From the NCBI GenBank assembly GCA_030681675.1, contig JAUXRP010000015.1:62001-126000 (forward strand): 64,000 nucleotides of DNA, in the 5' to 3' direction. A program made the position numbers and the translations under genes. The notes beneath the pieces were generated by a model, which saw only the letters and a program-made list of their open reading frames with translations, was not told where the DNA came from and made no database searches. Source of the DNA: Candidatus Planktophila sp. Its GTDB lineage: Bacteria; Actinomycetota; Actinomycetes; Nanopelagicales; Nanopelagicaceae. Of the stretch, positions 1 to 6,670 are shown piece by piece (within the stretch, counting starts at the first letter, position 1; every line of letters begins with the position of its first letter).

Positions 1-1
1 A

Positions 2-667
2 GAAGGCAGCGCATCAGCGCCTTACTACAACCCTCCATCGGAGGATTTGTCGCGCCCCGGTACTACGTGGATCCCAATGCTTGGCAAAGATCACGTGAGT
101 AACTGGCACTTAGTGTCAACGTGGTATCACGAAGCTGTACCTGGACATCACTTACAAGTTGCAACAGTGACAATCGAAAAAGATCGCCTTACGCGATTCC
201 AACGCACCGCGGCATGGATTAGTGGTTATGGCGAAGGTTGGGCTTTGTATGCCGAACGTTTCATGAATGAACTCGGTGCATTTGATGAACCGGGAATTGA
301 AATGGGTTATTTATCTGCACAGGCTTTACGCGCCGCACGGATCGTCGTCGACATTGGCATGCACCTTGGTTATACCGATTTTGATGGCAATATCTGGAAC
401 GCCGAATCCTCACGAAAACTCCTTAACGAACAGGCTTTACTCGATGAGGACCATTCTCGAAGTGAGACCGATCGTTATCTCGGGTGGCCAGGACAAGCGA
501 TTTCATACAAAGTTGGAGAACGCGTCTGGATGGCCGCTCGCGAAGATGCAAAGCTCCGCCTTGGTGCTAACTTCAATATGAAAAAATTCCATACATATGC
601 ATTGAAGATTGGTCCTATGGGATTAGATCCATTTGCTGCCGAGATGGCTAATTGGGACGGAAACTAA
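2..667 (+). CDS. DUF885 family protein (C-terminal part, cut by window start)
   Basis: The frame is open from the first bases of the window, so this is the C-terminal end of a longer protein; the TTG at 47 is an internal codon. DUF885 proteins are probable zinc metallohydrolases or carboxypeptidase-like enzymes. The family signature HEAVPGHHLQ lies near position 130-160 and supplies the HExxxGHH metal-binding motif. Downstream are the usual conserved stretches GEGWALYAE and YLGWPGQAISYKVG. The natural C-terminus is present at 667. The substrate cannot be predicted. metY follows after about 47 bases on the same strand, with no evident functional link. Confidence 0.85.
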   Translation, partial: EGSASAPYYNPPSEDLSRPGTTWIPMLGKDHVSNWHLVSTWYHEAVPGHHLQVATVTIEKDRLTRFQRTAAWISGYGEGWALYAERFMNELGAFDEPGIEMGYLSAQALRAARIVVDIGMHLGYTDFDGNIWNAESSRKLLNEQALLDEDHSRSETDRYLGWPGQAISYKVGERVWMAAREDAKLRLGANFNMKKFHTYALKIGPMGLDPFAAEMANWDGN

Positions 668-714
668 AGTTAGACCCCTTGTACTACTAACTAAGCTGAG
701 AAAGAGTGATGCCC

Positions 715-2028
715 ATGAGCAACGCAAATGATTGGGCCTTTGAGACCCTGCAAATTCATGCTGGTCAAACGCCAGATCCGACAACAGGTTCGCGCTCGCT
801 TCCAATTTACCAAACGACGGCCTATCAGTTTCGCGATACACAACATGCAGCAAATCTTTTTGGCATTGCCGAGGCTGGGAATGTTTACACACGCATTAAC
901 AATCCAACTCAAGATGCTGTTGAACAGCGCATAGCGGCCCTCGAAGGTGGTGTCGCTTCATTATTAGTTGCATCTGGAATGGCCGCAACAGCATTTGCGA
1001 TTATGAACGTTGCCCAAGCTGGCGATCACGTTGTATCTAGCTCTAATGTATATGGAGGCACATTTAATCTATTTAATTACACGCTTCCTAAATACGGTAT
1101 CGAAACCACTTTCATCAACGACATTGGAAATATGGATGCTTGGCGTCAGGCCGTTAAACCAAATACAAAGGCGTTTTTTGGTGAAGGAATCTCAAACCCG
1201 CTTGGCTCCATATTAGATATTGAAGCGATCGGTAAAATTGCTCACGAGGTAGGCGTTCCTTGGATAGTTGATAACACGATTGCAACTCCATATGTAACTA
1301 AGCCAATTGAATACGGCGCCGATATCGTCACACACTCTGCAACAAAGTTTTTATCTGGCCACGGCAATGCAATGGTTGGTGCGATTGTTGATTCAGGAAA
1401 CTTTGATTTCGCTAAGGATCCAGAAAAATTCCCCGGCTTTAATCAACCCGATGCAAGTTACAACAACTTGATTTACGCGCAAACTCTCGGCGTTAACGGC
1501 ACATTTGGTGCAAACATTGCCTTTATCGTCAAAGCCCGTTTGCAACTGCTTCGCGATATTGGTGCATCGGTCTCACCATTTAATGCCTGGCTATTGGCAC
1601 ATGGCTTAGAGACGCTTAATTTGCGCATGGATCGCCACCTGCGCAACGCACTGGAATTAGCCCAATGGTTAGAAAAACAACCCCAAGTCGCACACGTGAG
1701 TTATGCAGGACTTACTTCATCTGCCTGGCACACCCTTGCGAAAAAATATGCTCCTAAAGGTGCTGGCGCAGTCTTTTCTTTTGAGTTAAAAGGCGGTGCA
1801 CCCTCGGGTCGGAAATTTGTTGAAAGTTTAAAGCTCTTTAGCCACGTTGCCAATATCGGTGATGTTCGCTCACTCATTATTCATCCAGCATCAACGACGC
1901 ATTCGCAGTTAAGCCCAGATGAACAGATTAAGGCGGGAATCACGCCAGGTATGGTGCGTGTGAGTATTGGACTAGAGAACATTGAAGATATTAAAAACGA
2001 TATTAAACTGGGCTTTGCCGCAGCTTAA
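715..2028 (+). CDS. metY: O-acetylhomoserine sulfhydrylase / aminocarboxypropyltransferase
   Basis: PLP-dependent Cys/Met metabolism enzyme that makes homocysteine from O-acetyl-homoserine and sulfide. The N-terminus (FETLQIHAGQTPDP) and the motif IYQTTAYQF are typical of MetY, and the PLP lysine lies in THSATKFLSGHGN. Length, about 437 residues, fits MetY rather than the shorter MetB/MetC. GTG 706, ATG 709 and ATG 715 are all in frame. I chose 715 because the purine-rich GAGAAAG at 698-704 is then about 10 bases away; 709 is possible. No metX is in the window. It ends 15 bases from the convergent GAF gene. Confidence 0.92.
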   Translation: MSNANDWAFETLQIHAGQTPDPTTGSRSLPIYQTTAYQFRDTQHAANLFGIAEAGNVYTRINNPTQDAVEQRIAALEGGVASLLVASGMAATAFAIMNVAQAGDHVVSSSNVYGGTFNLFNYTLPKYGIETTFINDIGNMDAWRQAVKPNTKAFFGEGISNPLGSILDIEAIGKIAHEVGVPWIVDNTIATPYVTKPIEYGADIVTHSATKFLSGHGNAMVGAIVDSGNFDFAKDPEKFPGFNQPDASYNNLIYAQTLGVNGTFGANIAFIVKARLQLLRDIGASVSPFNAWLLAHGLETLNLRMDRHLRNALELAQWLEKQPQVAHVSYAGLTSSAWHTLAKKYAPKGAGAVFSFELKGGAPSGRKFVESLKLFSHVANIGDVRSLIIHPASTTHSQLSPDEQIKAGITPGMVRVSIGLENIEDIKNDIKLGFAAA

Positions 2029-2043
2029 TGAGTAAGGGACCGA

Positions 2044-2736
2044 CTACACATGAGCGCTTAATCTTGATCTAATGCTTTCATCCAAAGTTTTCGCTAACGA
2101 ATTGGAAAAATTCTGAACCAGCACCTCATCATCCTCGTTAAAAGGCAGGCCATTTAATTTTTCACTTAAGTAAATGCGTCCATACATATGACCCTCATAG
2201 AAAATTGGCACAGCGAGCAGTGATTTCATGGGAGGGTAGCCGGGCGGGAATCCAGTACTCCGTGGATCTTTAGACATATCTTCAATGCGTATGCCGGCAT
2301 TCTCAAGAATCACTGCTCCGAGCAGACCCCGTCCCATTGGCAGTATCCCGATTGATTTAACTATTTCCGGAGTGATGCCAGTGTGGATGAAATACTTGAA
2401 CGTTTTTCCTGATTCATCTGATTCATTGAGAATCCCGATAGCACCATAGCGAACTCGTATCAGATTGGCGAGTGCCTCAATGTCAACTTGCAGCAAATAT
2501 CTTTCGTCTGAAGTGAGTCCCAATCTGACGAGTAATTTTGAAAGAGCCTTAATCAAGAGTTTTTCTGCCTTCCTAACTAAAACTGCGCCAACTGACCAAA
2601 AGTGGGGCAACATTGAATTAGAAGTTGTTATGAGACCTTTAGTTAAGAACCAAGGCGTGGGTGAATTTGCAGGCAAGAAACCTTTGCTGCGCGCGACAAA
2701 TGTTTCTTGCCCAATGAACGAACCACCTATCAACAT
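2044..2736 (-). CDS. GAF domain protein
   Basis: A 230-residue protein with one GAF domain over roughly residues 80-225. Recognisable GAF stretches include RVRYGAIGIL, MGRGLLGAVI and MKSLLAVPIFYEGHMYGRIYL, resembling the GAF modules of DevS-type sensors. No kinase, HTH or cyclase output domain is attached, so it may act as a free sensor or partner protein. The ATG at 2736 was chosen because AAGGGAAGG precedes it by about 6 bases; an earlier in-frame start at 2805 would run into the upstream peptide gene. It lies 41 bases downstream of the small secreted-peptide gene at 2778-2918 and is probably cotranscribed with it. The ligand is unknown. Confidence 0.75.
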   Translation of the reverse strand: MLIGGSFIGQETFVARSKGFLPANSPTPWFLTKGLITTSNSMLPHFWSVGAVLVRKAEKLLIKALSKLLVRLGLTSDERYLLQVDIEALANLIRVRYGAIGILNESDESGKTFKYFIHTGITPEIVKSIGILPMGRGLLGAVILENAGIRIEDMSKDPRSTGFPPGYPPMKSLLAVPIFYEGHMYGRIYLSEKLNGLPFNEDDEVLVQNFSNSLAKTLDESIRSRLSAHV

Positions 2737-2777
2737 GTAGAGCCTTCCCTTCAAAAATAGGTTCTGCAATGAAATGC

Positions 2778-2918
2778 TCAGGCCGGAATAGCGTCGCAGC
2801 ACCAAATTCCGCCACCAACGGATTGAGTTGTCACAACTTTGCGATCTGGGCTAGCTGCCTGTGCAGGCATTACGGCCAAGAACGAAACGGTCAGGATTAC
2901 GGCAATTATCTTCTTCAC
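2778..2918 (-). CDS. Small secreted peptide, candidate signalling pro-peptide (46 aa)
   Basis: A 46-residue reading frame starting at GTG 2918, preceded by AGGGAG five bases upstream. The N-terminus MKKIIAVILTVSFLAVMPAQ is a classic Sec signal peptide: two lysines, a hydrophobic core, then an AxA-type site (PAQAA). The predicted mature part is about 24 residues and ends GGGIWCCDAIPA, with a Trp-Cys-Cys triad. I do not recognise a family. It starts 77 bases from the divergent HTH-TPR regulator and precedes the GAF gene. Gene size, secretion signal and position next to a TPR regulator suggest a peptide pheromone precursor. It could instead be a small exported structural or antimicrobial peptide. 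The frame and RBS are seen directly; the function is inference. Confidence 0.6.
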   Translation of the reverse strand: MKKIIAVILTVSFLAVMPAQAASPDRKVVTTQSVGGGIWCCDAIPA

Positions 2919-2936
2919 AATATCTCCCTAATAGAC

Positions 2937-2966
2937 TTCACAATTTGTAAAGATTGATTGTAAGAT
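2937..2966 (+). promoter_or_regulatory. Candidate promoter and direct-repeat operator of the HTH-TPR divergon
   Basis: TTCACA (2937-2942) and TAAGAT (2961-2966), 18 bases apart, make a plausible sigma-70-type promoter for the regulator at 2996. Inside it are two near-identical direct repeats, TTGTAAAGAT (2945-2954) and TTGTAAGAT (2958-2966), plus the small palindrome ACAATTTGT (2940-2948). Their position between two divergent starts suits autoregulation by the HTH protein. Judged by eye only. Confidence 0.35.
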
Positions 2967-2995
2967 ATACCAAAACAAAGAGAAAAGGAAGCCCA

Positions 2996-4297
2996 ATGGA
3001 TTTTGGCACTAGGTTAAGAAATCTGCGCGGGGTGGCTGGTCTAACCCAGGCCGAGTTAGCCGATGGTATTTCGGCGGCCAGTTATATTTCACTCTTGGAA
3101 GCTGGAAAGAGAAAGCCAAAGCAGGAATTGGTCGGCCAGCTTGCTTCTCGGTTGGGTGTCTCGGTCGCGGAGTTAATCATTGATCAGGCAGATCAAGAGG
3201 TTGACTGGAGCTTAAATGTGGCTCAAGTAGCCCTGAGTTCTGGCAATCTAGATGATGCCGAAAATTACGCCAGACTAATTATTGAATCGAGTAGAGACGA
3301 TAATGGCGCCAGACTGACTGCCTCGGTGGTGCTCCTCCAGGTACGGGTTCGGCAAGGTGAAGTTGAAGGCGTTCTGGATGAACTTGAACGCCTCTTTGAT
3401 GATCATCCCAAAGCGGCGCCGGATCTCCGCGTCCGTATCGGAAATGAAATTGTCAGAGTCTGTTTTCGATCTGGGAATTTCGGGATGGGGGCCCAGAGAG
3501 GTGAGGAAATGTTACGGGAGTTTGCAACCGCCTGGCCTGAAACAGAGGTCGTTGAGCTGCTCTGCCTTGTAGCAAGGTGTCATTTTCACCGCGGAGACAC
3601 TCAGCGAGCATCCGAATTAGTTGCACGCGCATTGGAGCTGGCCGAGGCGTGTAAATCTCCGAAAGCGATGGTTCAGTCACAGTGGCAAGCATCCATGCTG
3701 GCCGAGAGCCGTGGCGACCTCGCTCTTTCCCTTAACCACATCACAAATGCGTTGCATTGGTCCAAGTTGGCCGAACTCAATAATGTTGTGCCCGTATTGA
3801 ATAATAACGCTGCAAGGATTTTACTAGAACTGCCTAATCCGGATTTGGTTCGGGTTCACAATCTCGCCGAAGCTGCCTACCTTGATTTAGCCGCACAGAA
3901 CAATCCTGTCCCTGCAGCCTATGCCTGTCTCACTCTTTCTGAGGTTGAACTACTCCGAGGCAATCCCTCCACTGCCTTGATGTTTGTTCGAAAAGGCTTA
4001 ACTGAGTTACCAGAAGATGTTCCTGGTCCAAGGGCTAGGTTGCTCTGCCTTGAGGCGAAGGTCCTCTTTAAGTTAGGCATGGTTGAAGAGTCGCAAATTC
4101 AATTAGAACGCGCACTACAACATGCAGTTGATATGGAACCTTCGAAGGAAGTGGCCATATATTGGGGAGAAGTTGCCAGGGTTTTTGTGGAGATGGGTTT
4201 ACAGGAGCGGGCAATTAACGCTTACGAGCAAGCTCTCTCTGCTGCCGCAGTAGCCTCCCAGGCAGAATCGAACACAGTTTTGGGATCTAAAGTCTGA
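2996..4297 (+). CDS. XRE-type HTH transcriptional regulator with TPR domain (RRNPP-like architecture)
   Basis: A 433-residue cytoplasmic regulator. Residues about 5-60 are an XRE/Cro-type helix-turn-helix (RLRNLRGVAGLTQAELADG, then YISLLEAGKRKP). Residues about 75-425 are helical repeats with TPR spacing, for example LDDAENYARLII and LQERAINAYEQALSAA. HTH plus TPR is the architecture of the peptide-sensing RRNPP receptors (Rgg, PlcR, NprR), and the length is close to NprR. The ATG at 2996 has AAAAGGAA just upstream; in-frame codons before it lack an RBS. It is divergent from a tiny secreted-peptide gene, as in rgg/shp pairs. Binding of that peptide is inference: HTH-TPR proteins in actinobacteria may sense other things. 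Its last codons overlap the start of a pilB fragment in another frame. Confidence 0.8.
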   Translation: MDFGTRLRNLRGVAGLTQAELADGISAASYISLLEAGKRKPKQELVGQLASRLGVSVAELIIDQADQEVDWSLNVAQVALSSGNLDDAENYARLIIESSRDDNGARLTASVVLLQVRVRQGEVEGVLDELERLFDDHPKAAPDLRVRIGNEIVRVCFRSGNFGMGAQRGEEMLREFATAWPETEVVELLCLVARCHFHRGDTQRASELVARALELAEACKSPKAMVQSQWQASMLAESRGDLALSLNHITNALHWSKLAELNNVVPVLNNNAARILLELPNPDLVRVHNLAEAAYLDLAAQNNPVPAAYACLTLSEVELLRGNPSTALMFVRKGLTELPEDVPGPRARLLCLEAKVLFKLGMVEESQIQLERALQHAVDMEPSKEVAIYWGEVARVFVEMGLQERAINAYEQALSAAAVASQAESNTVLGSKV

Positions 4298-4400
4298 TAT
4301 TCATATCGAGCCGGCCGAGTATGATCTCCGAGTGCACAATCGTATCGATGGCGTGCTTCACGAAATGCAGAGGGTTCCCAAGAGCATCCAGCGCGGTGCG
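4283..4400 (+). pseudogene. Fragment of a PilB/GspE-type pilus assembly ATPase
   Basis: In the frame running from about 4283, past the regulator stop, the translation reads SDIHIEPAEYDLRV, then RIDGVLHEM and PKSIQ. These match the conserved N2-domain segment that precedes the Walker A region in type IV pilus and type II secretion ATPases. Similarity ends after roughly 35 residues, there is no Walker motif, and no other pil gene is nearby. I read it as a relic left by recombination. It overlaps the last codons of the HTH-TPR gene. The rest of the gap to 4617 shows only a short hairpin. Confidence 0.65.
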
Positions 4401-4538
4401 CCAGCAGGCCGCAGGTTAATTGTTTTCTGCAGCTTTTTACGGGTAAGAGCACTCAGTGCCAAAGAGCTCAATCCCGCTGGGACGGCTAGCACTCTAGATT
4501 TTTGTGAAGCGTATCTCTTTGCCCAATCTCGGGCTATT

Positions 4539-4555
4539 CTCGTGCCTATCACGAG
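4539..4555. promoter_or_regulatory. Perfect 6-bp inverted repeat upstream of the Cys-rich gene
   Basis: CTCGTG, a five-base spacer, then CACGAG form a perfect inverted repeat about 65 bases before the Cys-rich small gene. No T-run follows, so it is not a typical terminator. It could be a dimeric repressor operator, for example for a metal-responsive regulator. This is a weak inference from position. Confidence 0.25.
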
Positions 4556-4617
4556 TAACCTTGCTGCATTGAAAGATGTAAATCCAACGTGAAAAACGAC
4601 ATACATAGGAGATGAAA

Positions 4618-4743
4618 ATGACCGAAGCCACAATTGAACTCATCGAAAAGCAGTGCGGATGTTCTGCCGAGGGTGGCAAGTGCTGTTCTGATACTGGTAC
4701 ACAGTCGGAAGCCAAGGCCGAGTGCACGTGCGGTGAGAATTAA
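4618..4743 (+). CDS. Small Cys-rich protein, metallothionein-like (41 aa)
   Basis: A 41-residue frame with a good RBS (AGGAG six bases before ATG 4618). It has six cysteines in the pattern CxC, CC, CxC (residues 13, 15, 22, 23, 36, 38), no histidine, and many Glu, Lys and Ser. There is no signal peptide or membrane segment, so it should be cytosolic. Spacing and composition suit a small metal-binding protein like bacterial metallothioneins, but I do not recognise a defined family. It stands alone between the pilB remnant and the collagen-like gene. A Cys-containing RiPP precursor is an alternative, though no modifying enzyme is present. Confidence 0.6.
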   Translation: MTEATIELIEKQCGCSAEGGKCCSDTGTQSEAKAECTCGEN

Positions 4744-4890
4744 CCCGATCTTTGTTATGACTTGTTTTGCCTGCTCATAAGGGGTAAGATGGAAAAGATG
4801 AACCTAGGATTTTCTTGAGGGCGATGTTACTGTGTAGTAAATGTGACCTTGCCGTGAGGAATTCGTGAGGTAAAATTCATATATTTATGC

Positions 4891-4896
4891 GATAAT
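4891..4896 (+). promoter_or_regulatory. Candidate -10 element for the collagen-like operon
   Basis: GATAAT in an A/T-rich stretch 27 bases before the start codon resembles a sigma-70 -10 hexamer. The -35 position about 17 bases upstream has no strong match. A purine-rich AAGGAGG RBS follows at about 4911-4917. Confidence 0.3.
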
Positions 4897-4923
4897 CTCG
4901 GCAACGAAAGCAAGGAGGCGGCT

Positions 4924-5973
4924 ATGTCAATACATCTATGGCGTTCGCGCTTGCAATTTTTAGGAACCACTAAAAAGATAGTTGTTTTGTCGCTTATTTC
5001 TCTGTTTTTTTCTGCCTCCTTTTCAACCTCGGCATCTGCTTCAAATCACGTGCTCAATGGCCCTATAGTTTTAGGTGGCTCAAGTACCGTTAAAGTTTCT
5101 CCGGCGGCTTCAAGTACGAAGAACTTATTAGATGGGCCTATAAAGATATCTTCGACGGGCTCTGCCTCTGTTTCTAAGACATCAACTCCTTCTCCAGTGC
5201 AGAATAATAATTCAAACTCCGATCCATCGGGTTTGTTAGCTGGCCCAATTAATATTTCCTCTAATGGAGAGGCGAAGGCGCTTGGAACGACTGTTACAAC
5301 CGGTGAAGCTGGAGCAAGTGGCCCACAAGGCCCTGCTGGCCCACAAGGCCCTGCTGGAGCAACTGGAGCAACTGGAGCAAAGGGTGATACTGGAGCAACT
5401 GGAGCAACTGGAGCAACTGGAGCAACTGGTCCAAAGGGCGATAAGGGCGAAACTGGTCTTCAAGGTATACAGGGAATGCAAGGCGCAATTGGCCCACAAG
5501 GTCCGCAGGGCGTTGCCGGCGCTAAGGGTGAAACTGGTGCACAAGGTGCACAAGGTGAACAAGGTATTCAAGGTATTCAAGGTATTCAGGGCGAAAAGGG
5601 CGAAAAGGGCGATCAGGGTATTCAGGGCGAAAAGGGCGATCAGGGTATTCAAGGTATTCAAGGCGAAACTGGTGCAACTGGTGCAACTGGCCCACAAGGC
5701 CCAATTGGTTTACAAGGGATTCAAGGTCCAATTGGCCTAACTGGTGCAACTGGGGCCGTTGGCCCACAGGGCATAAAGGGCGATAAGGGCGATAAGGGCG
5801 ATAAGGGCGATACTGGTCCTCAGGGTCCTGCCGGTCCTGCTGGATCTAGTGGACCAGCGTTCCCTGTCTGTGTCAATAATTCTAGCGGCGAAATGAAGTG
5901 GGGCGCTTGTAAAAAGGAATCAGGTGACGAGGAATCAAATAAAACTACAATGTACGTAATAGTCAAAGCTTAA
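4924..5973 (+). CDS. Secreted collagen-like (Gly-X-Y repeat) surface protein
   Basis: A 349-residue protein preceded by AAGGAGG. Residues about 17-40 form a Sec signal peptide. Residues 41-125 contain three copies of a motif of the form L-L-x-G-P-I-x-I followed by Ser-rich linker ([24 protein letters not shown]). Residues about 127-314 are roughly 60 uninterrupted Gly-X-Y triplets ([22 protein letters not shown]), which should form a collagen triple helix. The tail of about 35 residues has two cysteines. There is no LPXTG or transmembrane anchor, so it is either released or held by partners. The two membrane-anchored genes following on the same strand are natural candidates. Such proteins commonly form surface fibres or adhesins; this role is inference. 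Confidence 0.88.
   Translation: MSIHLWRSRLQFLGTTKKIVVLSLISLFFSASFSTSASASNHVLNGPIVLGGSSTVKVSPAASSTKNLLDGPIKISSTGSASVSKTSTPSPVQNNNSNSDPSGLLAGPINISSNGEAKALGTTVTTGEAGASGPQGPAGPQGPAGATGATGAKGDTGATGATGATGATGPKGDKGETGLQGIQGMQGAIGPQGPQGVAGAKGETGAQGAQGEQGIQGIQGIQGEKGEKGDQGIQGEKGDQGIQGIQGETGATGATGPQGPIGLQGIQGPIGLTGATGAVGPQGIKGDKGDKGDKGDTGPQGPAGPAGSSGPAFPVCVNNSSGEMKWGACKKESGDEESNKTTMYVIVKA
5302..5866 (+). repeat. In-gene tandem repeats encoding Gly-X-Y triplets
   Basis: Nine-base units of the GGNxxNxxN type repeat through this stretch, with runs of GGAGCAACT, GGTATTCAA and GGCGATAAG. Such tracts are prone to slipped-strand length change. The long frames on other strands here are by-products of the repeat. 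Confidence 0.85.
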
Positions 5974-5989
5974 ACAAAGGAACTAGTTC

Positions 5990-6619
5990 ATGGTTGTAGC
6001 TCCAGTAGATCGAATTGCTCAAAATAGGCGCAAATTACAGTTTTTAAAGTATGCTGGAGTCGCGATATTCTTCTCACTATTAACTTTTTCAGTGACTTTG
6101 GCGGCTTTTTCAGGCTCAAGAACGGTCAACCTCGCCCTTGTTCAACCCGATGGAACCTCAGTTTCACCTACACCAACTGCCAATCCAAATAGCTCAGGAC
6201 AAGTGGCACTCACTGAATCCGAGTTAATCTCTGCCGTAAAAGCCGCTGGGGGTTCAATTTACTGGATTGGACCATCTGCAGGCGCTAAGTACACCTTTAA
6301 TCGTGTCTCGGAAGATCAAAATTTCATTCGCTATCTTCCTGGTGGCACCGGACTAGCAGACACAGCGGAAAATTATCGAATTATCGCTACATATACAGAT
6401 CCCACGGCTTATGAAACGATGAAAAAAGCGGGAGAAACTACAAATGGCGTAAGTTTTACTAATCCTGATGGTTCGATCGTTTATTACCTAAAAGCCTCTC
6501 CTTTGCACGTCTATCTCGCCTTTAAAAATTTTGGATATCAAATCGAAATTTTCGATCCAACCCCTGGTGAAGCGCTTAAAATAGCTACAACCCCAGGTAT
6601 ACTTAAAGTGATTAAATGA
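5990..6619 (+). CDS. Membrane-anchored protein of unknown function
   Basis: A 209-residue protein with a basic cytoplasmic N-terminus, one transmembrane helix at about residues 21-41, then an extracytoplasmic domain. A Thr/Pro/Ser linker (SPTPTANP) follows the helix. The remaining 150 residues are a mixed alpha/beta-looking region (GGSIYWIGPSAGAKYTF, GSIVYYLKASPLHVYLAF). I recognise no family. It begins 16 bases after the collagen-like gene with AAAGGA upstream, so the two are probably one transcription unit. It may help anchor or export the collagen-like fibre; this rests on position alone. Confidence 0.75.
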   Translation: MVVAPVDRIAQNRRKLQFLKYAGVAIFFSLLTFSVTLAAFSGSRTVNLALVQPDGTSVSPTPTANPNSSGQVALTESELISAVKAAGGSIYWIGPSAGAKYTFNRVSEDQNFIRYLPGGTGLADTAENYRIIATYTDPTAYETMKKAGETTNGVSFTNPDGSIVYYLKASPLHVYLAFKNFGYQIEIFDPTPGEALKIATTPGILKVIK

Positions 6620-6670
6620 CAGGGGCGAGATGTAAATGGAGCTAATTTAAGCGAAAGGAGGTACGCCGAA

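Noticed and set aside
4332-4592. 86-codon frame on the plus strand after the HTH-TPR gene
   Set aside because: Only its first part resembles a protein (PilB fragment), there is no RBS, and the remainder has no coding character. Treated as a relic.
5236-5767. Long frames in other phases and on the minus strand across the collagen repeats
   Set aside because: They are produced by the 9-base repeat periodicity and encode repetitive Thr/Ser/Leu or Lys/Val strings.
5302-5866. Regular short repeats that could suggest a CRISPR array
   Set aside because: The units are in frame, contiguous and encode Gly-X-Y; there are no spacers and no cas genes.
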